Below the pieces are notes generated by a model that saw only the letters and a program-made list of their open reading frames with translations, did no database searches and was not told the DNA's origin. 64,000 bases of DNA, from contig NZ_CP036287.1 in assembly GCF_007748095.1 (NCBI RefSeq), positions 4,712,001 through 4,776,000 of the forward strand, written 5' to 3'. Made by a program: the position numbers and the translations under genes. Below are positions 1-8,343 of the stretch, piece after piece (the first letter of the stretch is position 1; each line of letters begins with the position of its first letter). The stretch comes from Engelhardtia mirabilis (lineage in GTDB: Bacteria; Planctomycetota; UBA1135; GCA-002686595).

Positions 1-108
1 TTGGCCCAAGCGGGGGCGTACCAGCCGCCTGCGGCGGCTGGTACACCCCCGCTTGGGCCAAATGGTCCCGCCACCGTACGCCCAAAATCGTCCCCCCACC
101 GCACGCCC
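1..108. repeat. REP/BIME-like palindrome, left copy, cut by window start
   Basis: This is a long inverted repeat centred at about position 31. The right arm (33-108) matches the right arm of the complete palindrome at 1214-1370 almost base for base. The left arm is cut off by the start of the window. One mismatch is visible (a at 44 where the other copy has g). The two copies flank a RAYT transposase in the same orientation, as expected for REP-type elements around their cognate transposase. Confidence 0.8.
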
Positions 109-187
109 TGCTCGCCCACTACCACACATCACCAAGTTCACCTGAAACCTCTGCGAAGCGACTCCGTCCTCCACGCTGGAGGTCCCC

Positions 188-1207
188 ATGGCTCGCAGAC
201 CCAGAAGAGACACGCCAGGCTCGTGGCACCACGTCATGAATCGAGCGTTGGCGCGACGCCCGCTGTTCGAAGATCGCGCGGACATCCGCTACTTCCTGTC
301 GCGACTCGCCCGCCGCGTGCGAAGCGGCGAGATCGAGGTCCACAGTTGGTGCGTCCTTACGACTCATTTCCACCTGATGATCCGCAGCGTCACCGGTGAC
401 CTTTCACCCTCGCTCGGCCTCGTTCAGAACGAGTACGTCCGCTACTTCAATCGGCGACATCGGCGCGACGGGCCTCTCGTTCGCGGCCGCTTCACCTCCC
501 GTCTGGTCGATTCGCTCACCTATCGGCTGAGGCTCTTGCGATACATCGACGCCAACCCGGTCCTGGCGGGCCTTGCCGCCTGGCCCTGGGAGTACCCCTT
601 CGGCAGCGCGCGGCAGTACGTCCTTGGAACCTCGTCGCCGTGGCTCGACAGGACTTGGGTCGAAGCAGAGATTCGCGCTCGTGGTGTCCGTAAGGGCTCC
701 TTCGGCGACGCTTACATGGACCTCACCAGAACCAAGTCGGCGGAGGCGGATGCGGCGTTCGTGAGCAGTTGGTTGAAGCGGGGCCGGCATGGCTCGAACG
801 ACCTGGACCGGCTGGTGGCGTCGTCGCCGCCGGGCGTCCTCGATTGGATGCTGAGGAAGTCCGCACTGGCTGATGGCCAGGTGCCCGGGTTGCCCATGTG
901 CGACTTGCCTTCGGTTCGCGCGGAACTAGCGGAGTATCGAACGAAGGCTACGAGTGGCGTCTCGATCGGACGGGGAAGGCTAGCTGATCACGCGCTCCTC
1001 GCGGAAGTCGGTCTCATGCGGTCGATGTGCGGCCTGACGCTCGCGCAAGTGGCGTCGATCTCTGCCCTGCCGCGAACGACGACCCAGCGCGCCGCGCAGG
1101 CCTGTCGAGAGCTGATGCAGTCGGACCCCGAGTTCGCTCGGCTGATCTCGGAGCTCGGGCGCCGAGCCTTGGACCGATGTCACGGGACGGATCGGTGGGG
1201 GGCGTGA
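188..1207 (+). CDS. REP-associated tyrosine transposase (RAYT, Y1/HUH family)
   Basis: A 339-residue single-strand DNA transposase of the IS200-like Y1 family, RAYT subgroup. The HUH metal motif is HFH at about residue 59, inside TTHFHLMIRS. The RAYT hallmark RYIDANPVLAG follows at about residue 117, with helix tyrosines close by. The C-terminal half (about 210-339) carries a helix-turn-helix-like stretch (LTLAQVASISALPRTTTQRA), as in longer RAYTs with a DnaA-like C-terminal domain. The ATG has a GGAGG Shine-Dalgarno at 178-182. Such proteins nick and join REP hairpins in single-stranded DNA; here the gene sits between two copies of a very long palindrome that are plausible substrates. The frame is intact, so activity is possible but not shown. 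Confidence 0.88.
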   Translation: MARRPRRDTPGSWHHVMNRALARRPLFEDRADIRYFLSRLARRVRSGEIEVHSWCVLTTHFHLMIRSVTGDLSPSLGLVQNEYVRYFNRRHRRDGPLVRGRFTSRLVDSLTYRLRLLRYIDANPVLAGLAAWPWEYPFGSARQYVLGTSSPWLDRTWVEAEIRARGVRKGSFGDAYMDLTRTKSAEADAAFVSSWLKRGRHGSNDLDRLVASSPPGVLDWMLRKSALADGQVPGLPMCDLPSVRAELAEYRTKATSGVSIGRGRLADHALLAEVGLMRSMCGLTLAQVASISALPRTTTQRAAQACRELMQSDPEFARLISELGRRALDRCHGTDRWGA

Positions 1208-1213
1208 TGCTTG

Positions 1214-1370
1214 TGGGCGTGCGGTGGGGGGACGATTTTGGGCGTACGGTGGCGGGACCATTTGGCCCAAGCGGGGGCGTACCAGCCGCCTACGGCGGCT
1301 GGTACGCCCCCGCTTGGGCCAAATGGTCCCGCCACCGTACGCCCAAAATCGTCCCCCCACCGCACGCCCA
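1214..1370. repeat. 157-bp perfect palindrome (REP/BIME-like) downstream of RAYT
   Basis: Arms of 77 nt at 1214-1290 and 1294-1370 are exact reverse complements around the 3-nt spacer TAC. The core holds accagccgcc/ggcggctggt, and outward lie blocks containing gcttgggcc, tggtcccgcc and ccgtacgccc. The element resembles two REP units in inverted orientation but is far longer than a classical REP (20-40 nt). A partial repetition of the outer end (accgcacgcccacaagca) follows at 1371-1388 and abuts a duplicated gene fragment. Confidence 0.9.
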
Positions 1371-1388
1371 ACCGCACGCCCACAAGCA

Positions 1389-1807
1389 TCAACGCGGGTT
1401 CAGCGTCGCTCGTTGGAGGTGATCCCCAGGCGCCTCACGAGCCCGACGCCAGATCGACAGGGCGGGGGCGCCGGTGGCGCCTTCGCGCAGTCCGGTGCGC
1501 CAGACGAGCTCGAAGCCGGGGATCGAGCCTGACCCCACTTGCTCGTCGTGGATCGCCATGCGCCACAGGAGGGTCTGCAGGGCGCGCGGGCTGTAGGTCT
1601 TGCCCCGTTCCGTGCGCGTGAACAGCGAGCTGCGCTCGGGCGCGCTCCAACCCGCGGTGCGACCGAGGAAGGGGAACTCCCCCACCATGCGCGCGCCGAC
1701 CACGACGTAGGCGGCGCCCAGGGCATCGACGGCGGGGCCAGCTTGGCCGGCGGGCTCGAGCAGCGCGGCCGCGGCGGCGCGGAAGTTCGCCTCGCCGACG
1801 AAGCTGC
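1389..1807 (-). pseudogene. Duplicated 3' end of the STT3-like glycosyltransferase gene
   Basis: This segment is a near-identical copy (three base differences noticed in scanning) of 3479-3924, the last ~148 codons of the STT3-like gene. It lacks 27 bp (nine residues, RPGELAGPA, present in the intact gene) but otherwise keeps the frame through the same stop. It has no start region and no membrane part. The copy begins exactly where the palindrome's trailing repeat ends (1388/1389). It stops at 1807, where the sequence switches to an unrelated coding remnant. A recent segmental duplication or recombination product is the simplest reading; it is not a functional gene. Confidence 0.85.
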
Positions 1808-2149
1808 GGCGGCACCCACGGCACGATCGCCGTCAAGATCGGTAACAAGGCCAAGCTCGGCGGCCACATCGGTGTGACGAACCATGGCCCGCACATCGGC
1901 TACCCCAAGCCCTACTGCGCGCCGAAGCGCACCTGGATCCCCGGCTGCTGGGTCACCGAGGCCCAGCTGGTGTGGATCCCGGCCAAGACCGTGCAGGTCT
2001 GGATCGACCCGGTCTACGCCGCCAAGTGCGACTACTTCGGCCACACCCACCAGGGGCTCGTCGCGCCCGGTCACTTCGAGACCGTCTGTGAGCCGGGGCG
2101 CTGGGGCTCCCAAAGGGTGCGCGTCCGGAAGGCCGGTCACTGGGCCTGA
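1808..2149 (+). pseudogene. 5'-truncated hypothetical coding remnant
   Basis: An open frame runs from the recombination junction at 1808 to a TGA at 2147-2149 (113 codons). The first possible start is GTG at 1874, giving 91 residues, but the protein-like sequence (GTIAVKIGNKAKLGGHIG) continues upstream to the junction. The N-terminal part was therefore probably lost. The product is rich in Trp, Pro, His and Cys, with a repeating W-x-P-type pattern (KRTWIPGCW, LVWIPAKTVQVWIDP). I do not recognise a family. Whether the 91-residue form is expressed is unknown. Confidence 0.5.
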
Positions 2150-2271
2150 CAAGACGCACCCGTCAACTCCGCGCGGAAGTGAAGCAGTGTCGCGGGACCG
2201 GATACGAACCGCGGAGCAGCAGCGGCCCGACTGCCACCACTGGCCGTCGGGCCCCGCTCTCGTCTGGAGCC

Positions 2272-2952
2272 TCAGCGCTCTTGGAGGGCCTGGAAGCGCC
2301 GCCGCAGGTAGTTCCATTCGTCGCGCGCGTCGTAGAGTTCGGGGTGCTCTTCGTAGCGCAGCCACGTGACCTGCGCGAATCCGTCGGGCACTGGCCCCCC
2401 GCGACGAACGACCGCATGGGGCGTCGAGCTGCCGAAACCGACCCAGTTCGAGATCGGTATGCCATCGACGCTTATGGGAATTGGTCTCTCTTCGAAGTCA
2501 CCCCGATCGAAGGCAGCCTGTCCGAGCTCCAAGGCCCGCTTCTGCCAAGCGGTCGACTTCGCCGTCCAAGCTCCGAAGAGGTCGTCGTAGGTCAGGTCCT
2601 CGGGGTAGATCTCGTCGAAGACATAGTCCTGAACCTCTACTCGCGTGAGGGAGCCAATGGTCGACCAGGACTCGAGACCGTAGGCCTCCGACGGTGTGGG
2701 GGCAGATTCGATCGCGACCTCGATGTCGGGGCGTTCGGACGTGCCGCTCTCGTCCCCAGCTCGACCGGAAACCGGCTCACGCATCTCTGACATCGTGACC
2801 TCAGCGGGCGAGTCCTTGGGCCTGCTGACCTGGCCCCTGGAGCCGGCAGTCATCGCCTCCTCGGTACTGTCTGTGAACAGAACCGGAAGCACAAGATAGA
2901 CCACCAATGCGGCCACCACCGCCGCTGCGACCCCGTACACCTTCCAGTTCAT
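2272..2952 (-). CDS. Hypothetical protein with N-terminal membrane anchor
   Basis: A 226-residue protein that I do not recognise. Residues 5-27 form one hydrophobic segment (VYGVAAAVVAALVVYLVLPV), followed by a polar, Ser/Glu-rich linker to about residue 85. A more globular C-terminal half follows, with conserved-looking Trp and Tyr positions. It is therefore probably a single-pass protein with the bulk outside the cytoplasm. It starts 15 nt after the stop of the secreted Cys-rich gene at 2968-3348, so the two probably form an operon. Base composition is visibly less GC-rich than in the core genes around it, suggesting accessory or acquired DNA. Confidence 0.65.
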   Translation of the reverse strand: MNWKVYGVAAAVVAALVVYLVLPVLFTDSTEEAMTAGSRGQVSRPKDSPAEVTMSEMREPVSGRAGDESGTSERPDIEVAIESAPTPSEAYGLESWSTIGSLTRVEVQDYVFDEIYPEDLTYDDLFGAWTAKSTAWQKRALELGQAAFDRGDFEERPIPISVDGIPISNWVGFGSSTPHAVVRRGGPVPDGFAQVTWLRYEEHPELYDARDEWNYLRRRFQALQER

Positions 2953-2967
2953 CGCGATTCGCGCAGC

Positions 2968-3348
2968 TCAGCAGCCGGACTGCGGAGGTGTGCAAGTGAA
3001 TGCGATCACCACGATATTGCCGCCCTGTGGACAGGGCATTCGAACCCGAGTCTCGATACCACAAGCTAGATTGCCCGCGGTGGAATAGGGCAAGGTCGAT
3101 TGGATAAGCACGCCAGTCTCGGGGTCGACGTAGGTACAGGCGACAGTTCCTGCAGCTGAATAGGGACAGGGCCCACAGTTGATCCCGTCATCGATCGTGT
3201 AGGAGTAGACGGAAACGCAGTCTTCGCACGGCTTCTCGACTGGAGTCCCCGCACCCGTGCACGTCGGATCATTGGCGAACACGGAGACCGACAAGAGAGC
3301 AGCAAGAGGAGCCGAACAAGAGAGTGTCTGTCGGAGCATGGGGATCAT
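2968..3348 (-). CDS. Secreted Cys-rich hypothetical protein
   Basis: The start chosen is the ATG at 3348 because it opens a signal peptide (MIPMLRQTLSCSAPLAALLSVSVFA) with a likely cleavage after VFA. An upstream in-frame ATG at 3447 would add 33 polar residues that do not look like secretion signal. The mature part (~100 residues) holds about ten cysteines, several in pairs (CEDC, CGPC), plus a repeated YS-x-AGT/NxAC pattern (PYSAAGTVAC, PYSTAGNLAC). This suggests a disulfide-bonded extracellular protein with two short internal repeats. The family is unknown. It is the upstream gene of a probable two-gene operon with the membrane-anchored protein that follows. Confidence 0.6.
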   Translation of the reverse strand: MIPMLRQTLSCSAPLAALLSVSVFANDPTCTGAGTPVEKPCEDCVSVYSYTIDDGINCGPCPYSAAGTVACTYVDPETGVLIQSTLPYSTAGNLACGIETRVRMPCPQGGNIVVIAFTCTPPQSGC

Positions 3349-3478
3349 TTTCAAGTGGACGCTGTGGATCGAGTTCAAGGGCGAGAGCCGTAGCTCGTGA
3401 GCACTCTGCCGAGTCTTAGCCCGTTCATCTTGGGGGGCAAGAACCAATCGGGAGCGTTCAGGGTCCGGTTCGTACTCT

Positions 3479-5563
3479 TCAACGCGGCTTCAGCGTCGCT
3501 CGTTGGAGGTGATCCCCAGGCGCCTCACGAGCCCGACGCCAGATCGACAGGGCCGGGCCGGCCAGCTCGCCGGGGCGGGCGGGGGCGCCGGTGGCGCCTT
3601 CGCGCAGTCCGGTGCGCCAGACGAGCTCGAAGCCGGGGATCGAGCCTGACCCCACTTGCTCGTCGTGGATCGCCATGCGCCACAGGAGGGTCTGCAGGGC
3701 GCGCGGGCTGTAGGTCTTGCCCCGTTCCGTGCGCGTGAACAGCGAGCTGCGCTCGGGCGCGCTCCAACCCGCGGTGCGACCGAGGAAGGGGAACTCCCCC
3801 ACCATGCGCGCGCCGACCACGACGTAGGCGGCGCCCAGGGCGTCGACGGCGGGGCCAGCTTGGTCGGCGGGCTCGAGCAGCGCGGCCGCGGCGGCGCGGA
3901 AGTTCGCCTCGCCGACGAAGCTGCCGAAGTTGGTGGTGATCGTGGGTCGACGCGCGTGGTACTCGATCAGGTGGCCCATGCCCCAGACCGACAGCACGCC
4001 CCAGGCCTGCGGCGCCTCGGAGCGGTACCAGAGCCCCGGCTCGGGCGTACTCGTCCGCATCCAGCGCAGGCCCTCGAGCCGCGCGGCGCGCCAGTTCGCG
4101 AGCTGGGTGTGCTCGACCGCCGGCACCGACAGGATCGTGTAGCTCGACAGGGCACAGGAAGCGACGCAGGCCGCGAGCCCGAGCACCGCGACGGTCCGGC
4201 GCCAACCCGCGGCTACCGCACCGATCCAAGACACGCTCGCCAGGGGCAGCAGAATCGCGAGCGGCACGATCAGCGAGTTCCCGAAGCGCCGTTGGGCCAG
4301 GGTCAAGACCCCCAGGATCGCGGTCAGGGTCACCAACAGCACGAGGCCATGGCTCGGACGCCGCCAGGCGCGCACGAGCAACCAGACCACTGCCGCCAGG
4401 GCCAGGGGCGCGAGCAGGGACGCCGCGCCGAGGTCGAGCACCGCCCCCATCCAGGCCGGCCCCTGGGGCGGATCGAGCAGCGGACGGCTCTCCTCGACCA
4501 CGTCCATGAACTGGTTGTTGCGGCTGGCCCAGGCGAAGCCCTCGCGCGCCCCCGACAGGAAGCCGGGCAAGAGCAGCACCGGCCCCACCACTCCCACGGC
4601 GGCTGCGAGCCAACGCGGGAGCGGCCCCTTGGCGAAGCGCGCCGCGAGCAGGATCAGCTCGAAGGGCGCGATGGCCCCCAGGAGCGCGAGAGTCACTCCG
4701 CTTGACAGGTTGATCAGCGAACCCGGCTGCACCGCGTTCCACGGGCTCTGCTCCGCCGGGACCATCACCGTCACCGCGCACACGGCAAAGAACAACGTCC
4801 CCGCGCGGCAAGCGGCGGCGCGGTGCTCGTCGTCTGCCATCAGCGCGCGCAGGGCCAAAGCCCCACCGCAGGCACCGACCAGCAGAGCCGAGGCCAGCCA
4901 CGACAGAAGGGCCACGCCGCAGGCCAACCCGCCTACCATCGCCATGGCCATGACCTCCGTGCGCTCGCGCGATTCGAGGCAACGCCCCACCGCGGCCAGA
5001 GCCAGGGCCGTGAGCAGGGCCACGAACACGTGGTGGTCGATACGCGTGACGCCGCCGTACCAGACCGCGATCGGCGCGCTGGCGTAGATCGCGGCCGCCA
5101 CCGCCGCCGCTGCGACGCGCCAACCGACAGCCACCCTTCCGGCGAGCATCAAGGTCGCCAAGAAGATCGCCGCGGTGGTCAGGGCCCCCATCGCCACGGG
5201 CGCGTGAACGAGCATGTTCTCCAGCTCCGCCTCGCCCACGCCGCGCGTGCTCGACGGCGCGCCGCCGCTGCCGTGCACCATCTGGGCGATGCGAGCCAGG
5301 AGGCCGTCGAAGGCCGGCGGCCAGGGAATCGCCGAGCCCTCCGGGTGGTTCAGGTAGCGGTCGTTGAGGGGCACCGCGCCCTCGGCGATGGCCACCTCGA
5401 TGCGGCGTAGGTGGTAGGCCGCATCCGGGTCGTCGACGAGCCAGGCGCTGCCGCCTTCGAGGTTGCCGTTGGGCGCACGGTGGCCCGGGGCGGTGGCCTC
5501 GCGCAGCACGACCGACAGCAGGATCGCGCCCAACAGGGCCAGGGCACCGAGTAGGCGGGTCAA
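3479..5563 (-). CDS. STT3/PglB-like oligosaccharyltransferase family membrane protein
   Basis: A 694-residue polytopic protein. The N-terminal signature DPDAAYHLRRIE plus PLNDRYLNHPEG and WPPAFDG is that of the STT3/PglB/AglB family (GT66), which transfers glycans from a lipid carrier to protein. GVTRIDHHV, another STT3-type loop, follows in the TM region. Roughly a dozen TM segments precede a soluble C-terminal domain. There the expected WWDYG acceptor motif appears as SVWGMGHLIEYHARRP, so the usual aspartate is absent. The start chosen is the TTG at 5563, which overlaps the upstream stop as TTGA and has a GGGAAGG stretch just before it. A longer ATG start at 5659 would overlap the upstream gene by 100 nt. 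Its 3' end is duplicated at 1389-1807. Confidence 0.75.
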   Translation of the reverse strand: MTRLLGALALLGAILLSVVLREATAPGHRAPNGNLEGGSAWLVDDPDAAYHLRRIEVAIAEGAVPLNDRYLNHPEGSAIPWPPAFDGLLARIAQMVHGSGGAPSSTRGVGEAELENMLVHAPVAMGALTTAAIFLATLMLAGRVAVGWRVAAAAVAAAIYASAPIAVWYGGVTRIDHHVFVALLTALALAAVGRCLESRERTEVMAMAMVGGLACGVALLSWLASALLVGACGGALALRALMADDEHRAAACRAGTLFFAVCAVTVMVPAEQSPWNAVQPGSLINLSSGVTLALLGAIAPFELILLAARFAKGPLPRWLAAAVGVVGPVLLLPGFLSGAREGFAWASRNNQFMDVVEESRPLLDPPQGPAWMGAVLDLGAASLLAPLALAAVVWLLVRAWRRPSHGLVLLVTLTAILGVLTLAQRRFGNSLIVPLAILLPLASVSWIGAVAAGWRRTVAVLGLAACVASCALSSYTILSVPAVEHTQLANWRAARLEGLRWMRTSTPEPGLWYRSEAPQAWGVLSVWGMGHLIEYHARRPTITTNFGSFVGEANFRAAAAALLEPADQAGPAVDALGAAYVVVGARMVGEFPFLGRTAGWSAPERSSLFTRTERGKTYSPRALQTLLWRMAIHDEQVGSGSIPGFELVWRTGLREGATGAPARPGELAGPALSIWRRAREAPGDHLQRATLKPR

Positions 5564-6939
5564 CGCTCGCCTTCCCGTTCCGCACCCGCGCTGCCGTGCC
5601 GCTCGAGCCACCAAGCCGCTATCTCGTCCGGCAACTCGAGCTCGCCGGCGAAGGGCCACGAGGGGCCCTCGACGAACTCGAAGCGCGAGCCTTCGGCCAG
5701 CGCCCCCAGCGCGCTCGGCCCGATCAGCAGCCCTTGCAAGATGCCGCCGCCCGGGGCCCTCGGCCCGACCCGCGTCAGCACCCAGTAGAGGTCATCGGCC
5801 ACGACGCCGCCCGCGCCGAACAGGGCCAGGGCCGCGCTCGCGCCGCGGGGAACCAGCACCAACTCCCGCTCGGGGAAGGCATGACGCGCCGCGTCGACCG
5901 TGCGCGCGAAGGCGGCGCCGCCGACGACATCCGCCGGCAGGCCCACGACCGTGGCCGACAGGCGCGCGGCCGCCGAGCGCCAGGCTGCGCCGCGCAGTCC
6001 GTTGAAGACGCCGCCAGCCCCGTCGCTCGGCGCAGCGACCACGAGCAGAACCGGTCCCGAGCCGTCGGGCTCGCCGACGGTCCAGGCCTGGAAGGTATCG
6101 ATCACCAACGGCAGGGCCAGGTCCGGCCGCGCCTCGCCCTCGAGGTGTGCCAGCAGGTCCTCGACGCTCGCGCCGCGGGCCGCGCGCACCCCGGACGTCA
6201 TCAGCAGCTCCAGCTCGGCTGCCAGGGTCGTTCGCACGAAGTCGTCCGTGCCGGCCGCGTCGCGCACCGCTGCCCAACGCGCGTCGAGGTCCAGGACCGC
6301 TTCCACGGGAACGCCGGCGCCGCGCGCGGTGAGCCCCTCGGCCTCCACTTCCGGCGCCAGGTACCAGGTGCCGCGTCCGCTGAGCGGCGCGCGCACGAAC
6401 AACTCGAAGCCGGGGGAGCGGAAGGCCGAGGCCTCGAAGCCCGCCGTGCGGGCCAACTCGCGGCGGCCGTCGGGGTGCTCCCAATAGAGCCGCAGCTCGC
6501 CCGCCGGCGGGGCCGCCGCGCTGGCCTCGGCCCAGACCCGCACGGTCAGCCGCGCGCGCGCGGCAGAATCGTCGGTGGCCTCGAAGGCGCCGGGCACGAC
6601 CATGGTCTGGATCGCGTCGACGAAGCGCTCGATGGCGAGCAGCTCCGCGCGCTCGGGCTCCATGTAGGCGCGGCGCCAACGGTCGAGTTGACCGCGGCTG
6701 GGCGCGCTCAAGGCCGGCGGTGAGCTGCCACGCAGCCGCTCGATCGCCGCGGCCCCGCGTGCGCGGCCCGCGTCGTCGGCCTGGGCCTGGGCCCGGTGCA
6801 GGGCGTCGACGCGCTCGGCGTAGAGCGCCTTGGCGAAGCGCGCCATGGCGGGGTGCGAATCGGGCAGGGTCTGGGCCGAGCCTGCGCCCCCGAGGAGAGC
6901 GCTGGCCCAGACGAGCATGGCCATCGCCAAGGCCCTCAC
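5560..6939 (-). CDS. Secreted protein of unknown function, possibly alpha/beta-hydrolase-like
   Basis: A 459-residue protein beginning at GTG 6939, which overlaps the hutI stop as GTGA. The N-terminus (VRALAMAMLVWASALLGGAGSAQ) is a signal peptide. The middle contains beta-rich segments (LRLYWEHPDGRREL, RGTWYLAPEV). The C-terminal half has patterns seen in alpha/beta hydrolases, for example PVLLVVAAPSD and a degenerate nucleophile elbow (PRGASAALALFG), without a clean GxSxG. I cannot name the family. The same reading frame continues upstream for 800 nt as an antisense-like shadow inside hutI, which I ignore. The position between hutI and the STT3-like gene, with translational coupling on both sides, implies co-expression. 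Confidence 0.75.
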   Translation of the reverse strand: MRALAMAMLVWASALLGGAGSAQTLPDSHPAMARFAKALYAERVDALHRAQAQADDAGRARGAAAIERLRGSSPPALSAPSRGQLDRWRRAYMEPERAELLAIERFVDAIQTMVVPGAFEATDDSAARARLTVRVWAEASAAAPPAGELRLYWEHPDGRRELARTAGFEASAFRSPGFELFVRAPLSGRGTWYLAPEVEAEGLTARGAGVPVEAVLDLDARWAAVRDAAGTDDFVRTTLAAELELLMTSGVRAARGASVEDLLAHLEGEARPDLALPLVIDTFQAWTVGEPDGSGPVLLVVAAPSDGAGGVFNGLRGAAWRSAAARLSATVVGLPADVVGGAAFARTVDAARHAFPERELVLVPRGASAALALFGAGGVVADDLYWVLTRVGPRAPGGGILQGLLIGPSALGALAEGSRFEFVEGPSWPFAGELELPDEIAAWWLERHGSAGAEREGER

Positions 6940-8240
6940 GACTCCACCCCACGGCCCAGGCGCGGACTCGGGTAGTCCCCGCGCTCGTAGGCCAACTCGC
7001 CGCCGACGACCACGGCCGCCACCGGCGAGCGCCCCAGCTCGTAGCACAGGTACTTGAGGTTCGGAACGTCGAGCACCAACAGGTCGGCGCGCTTGCCCGG
7101 CTCGAGGGTGCCGCGATCCGCGCCGCGCCCCAGGGAGCAGGCGGCGTTCAAGGTCGACGCCGTCAGGCACTCCGCCGCGCTCATGCCGTAGCGCAGGGCG
7201 CTCCACGAGCAGACCTCCGCCATGGACTGCAAGTAGCACGAGCCCGGGTTGAAGTCGGTGGCGATGGCCGGGGCCAGGCCGGCGTCGATCATCGCCCGCG
7301 CCGGGGCCTCGTGGTCGTCGCGCAGGAACAGCGGCACCACCGGGCACAGCACCGGCTGTACGGCGGCCGCCGCCAGGGCCTCGATGCCCGCGCGCGTGAC
7401 GCACTCCAGGTGATCGGCACTCGCCGCGCGCAGCTCGGCGGCGAGTTGGGCTCCGCCCAGGGGCGTGAGTTGGTCCACGTGCAGGCGCAGCCCGAAGCCC
7501 AGCTCGCGCGCCCGGTTCATGATGCGCCGCGACTGGTCCAGGTCGAAGACGTGGGCCTCGGTGAAGATGTCGGCGTACTCGGCCAGCCCCGACTCGGCCA
7601 CCCGCGGCAGCATCTCGTCGCAGACGTGGTCGACGTAGCCGGCGCGGTCGTCGCGGTACTCGGGCGGGAAGTCGTGGGCGCCGAGGAAGGTCGAGACCAG
7701 CTCGATCGGGTGCATGCGGTTGGCCGTGTCCAAGACCCGCAGGCAACGCAGCTCGGTCTCCAGCTCGAGGCCGTAGCCGGTCTTGGCCTCGACCGTGGTC
7801 GTGCCCAGGGCGAGGAAGCGGTCCATGCGACCCAGGAGCTGGGCCACCAACTGCTCCTGCGAAGCGCCGCGCACGCCGCGCATGGTGCTGACGATGCCGC
7901 CGCCGGCCAGGGAGATCTCGACGTAGGTCTTGCCGGCGGCGCGCAGCTCGAACTCGTCCTCGCGGGTACCGGCGAAGATCGGGTGGGTGTGGGCGTCGAC
8001 GAAGCCCGGCACCACGGTCCCACCGTGGGCGTCGAGGCGCCGGGCGGGCGCGAAGCTGGCCTCCAGCTCGCGCGCGGGCCCGACCGCCAACACGCGGCCG
8101 TCGTGGATCGCCACGGCACCTTCGTGAACGATCGAGATGCGTCCGAGGTCTGCCCCGCCGCGGGGGGTCGAGCCCTGGGGCGTGGCCACCTGGGCCGCGC
8201 CGTGGACGAGCAGATCGATCACTTGCGGGGCGACATTCAT
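6936..8240 (-). CDS. hutI: Imidazolonepropionase
   Basis: Catalyses hydrolysis of imidazolone-5-propionate to N-formimino-L-glutamate, the third step of histidine degradation (EC 3.5.2.7). The 434-residue length is typical. Family signatures are clear: the metal HxH in VDAHTHPIFAGTREDEFELR (about residue 80), GGGIVSTMRGVR, TTVEAKTGYGLE, FLGAHDFPPEY, HVDQLTPLGGA and ATDFNPGSCYLQSM. The C-terminal PGKRADLLVLDVPNLKYLCYELGR is also characteristic. The ATG lies 9 nt after a TAGACT -10 hexamer, so the transcript may be leaderless. No other hut gene is in the window; the next two genes of the operon are unrelated secretory/membrane proteins. Confidence 0.96.
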   Translation of the reverse strand: MNVAPQVIDLLVHGAAQVATPQGSTPRGGADLGRISIVHEGAVAIHDGRVLAVGPARELEASFAPARRLDAHGGTVVPGFVDAHTHPIFAGTREDEFELRAAGKTYVEISLAGGGIVSTMRGVRGASQEQLVAQLLGRMDRFLALGTTTVEAKTGYGLELETELRCLRVLDTANRMHPIELVSTFLGAHDFPPEYRDDRAGYVDHVCDEMLPRVAESGLAEYADIFTEAHVFDLDQSRRIMNRARELGFGLRLHVDQLTPLGGAQLAAELRAASADHLECVTRAGIEALAAAAVQPVLCPVVPLFLRDDHEAPARAMIDAGLAPAIATDFNPGSCYLQSMAEVCSWSALRYGMSAAECLTASTLNAACSLGRGADRGTLEPGKRADLLVLDVPNLKYLCYELGRSPVAAVVVGGELAYERGDYPSPRLGRGVES

Positions 8241-8249
8241 GCGACCGGG

Positions 8250-8255
8250 AGTCTA
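8250..8255 (-). promoter_or_regulatory. -10 hexamer (TAGACT) for hutI
   Basis: TAGACT on the minus strand lies 9 nt before the hutI ATG. The same hexamer class (TAGACT, TAGAGT, TAGGAT, TACACT) recurs shortly before other starts in this window. The spacing would place the transcript start at or next to the start codon. No good -35 is visible. Confidence 0.5.
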
Positions 8256-8343
8256 CCGGCCGCCCCCTGCCGCCGCGATCGCCGCGCGCCGAGAGGGGCC
8301 CGTCGCAGCGCGGCCCTGGTCGTCGCGACTCGTCCGTCGCCGC

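Noticed and set aside
6940..7746. Upstream extension of the secreted protein frame through hutI
   Set aside because: It lies inside the certain hutI gene in another frame. The signal peptide and GTGA overlap fix the start at 6939.
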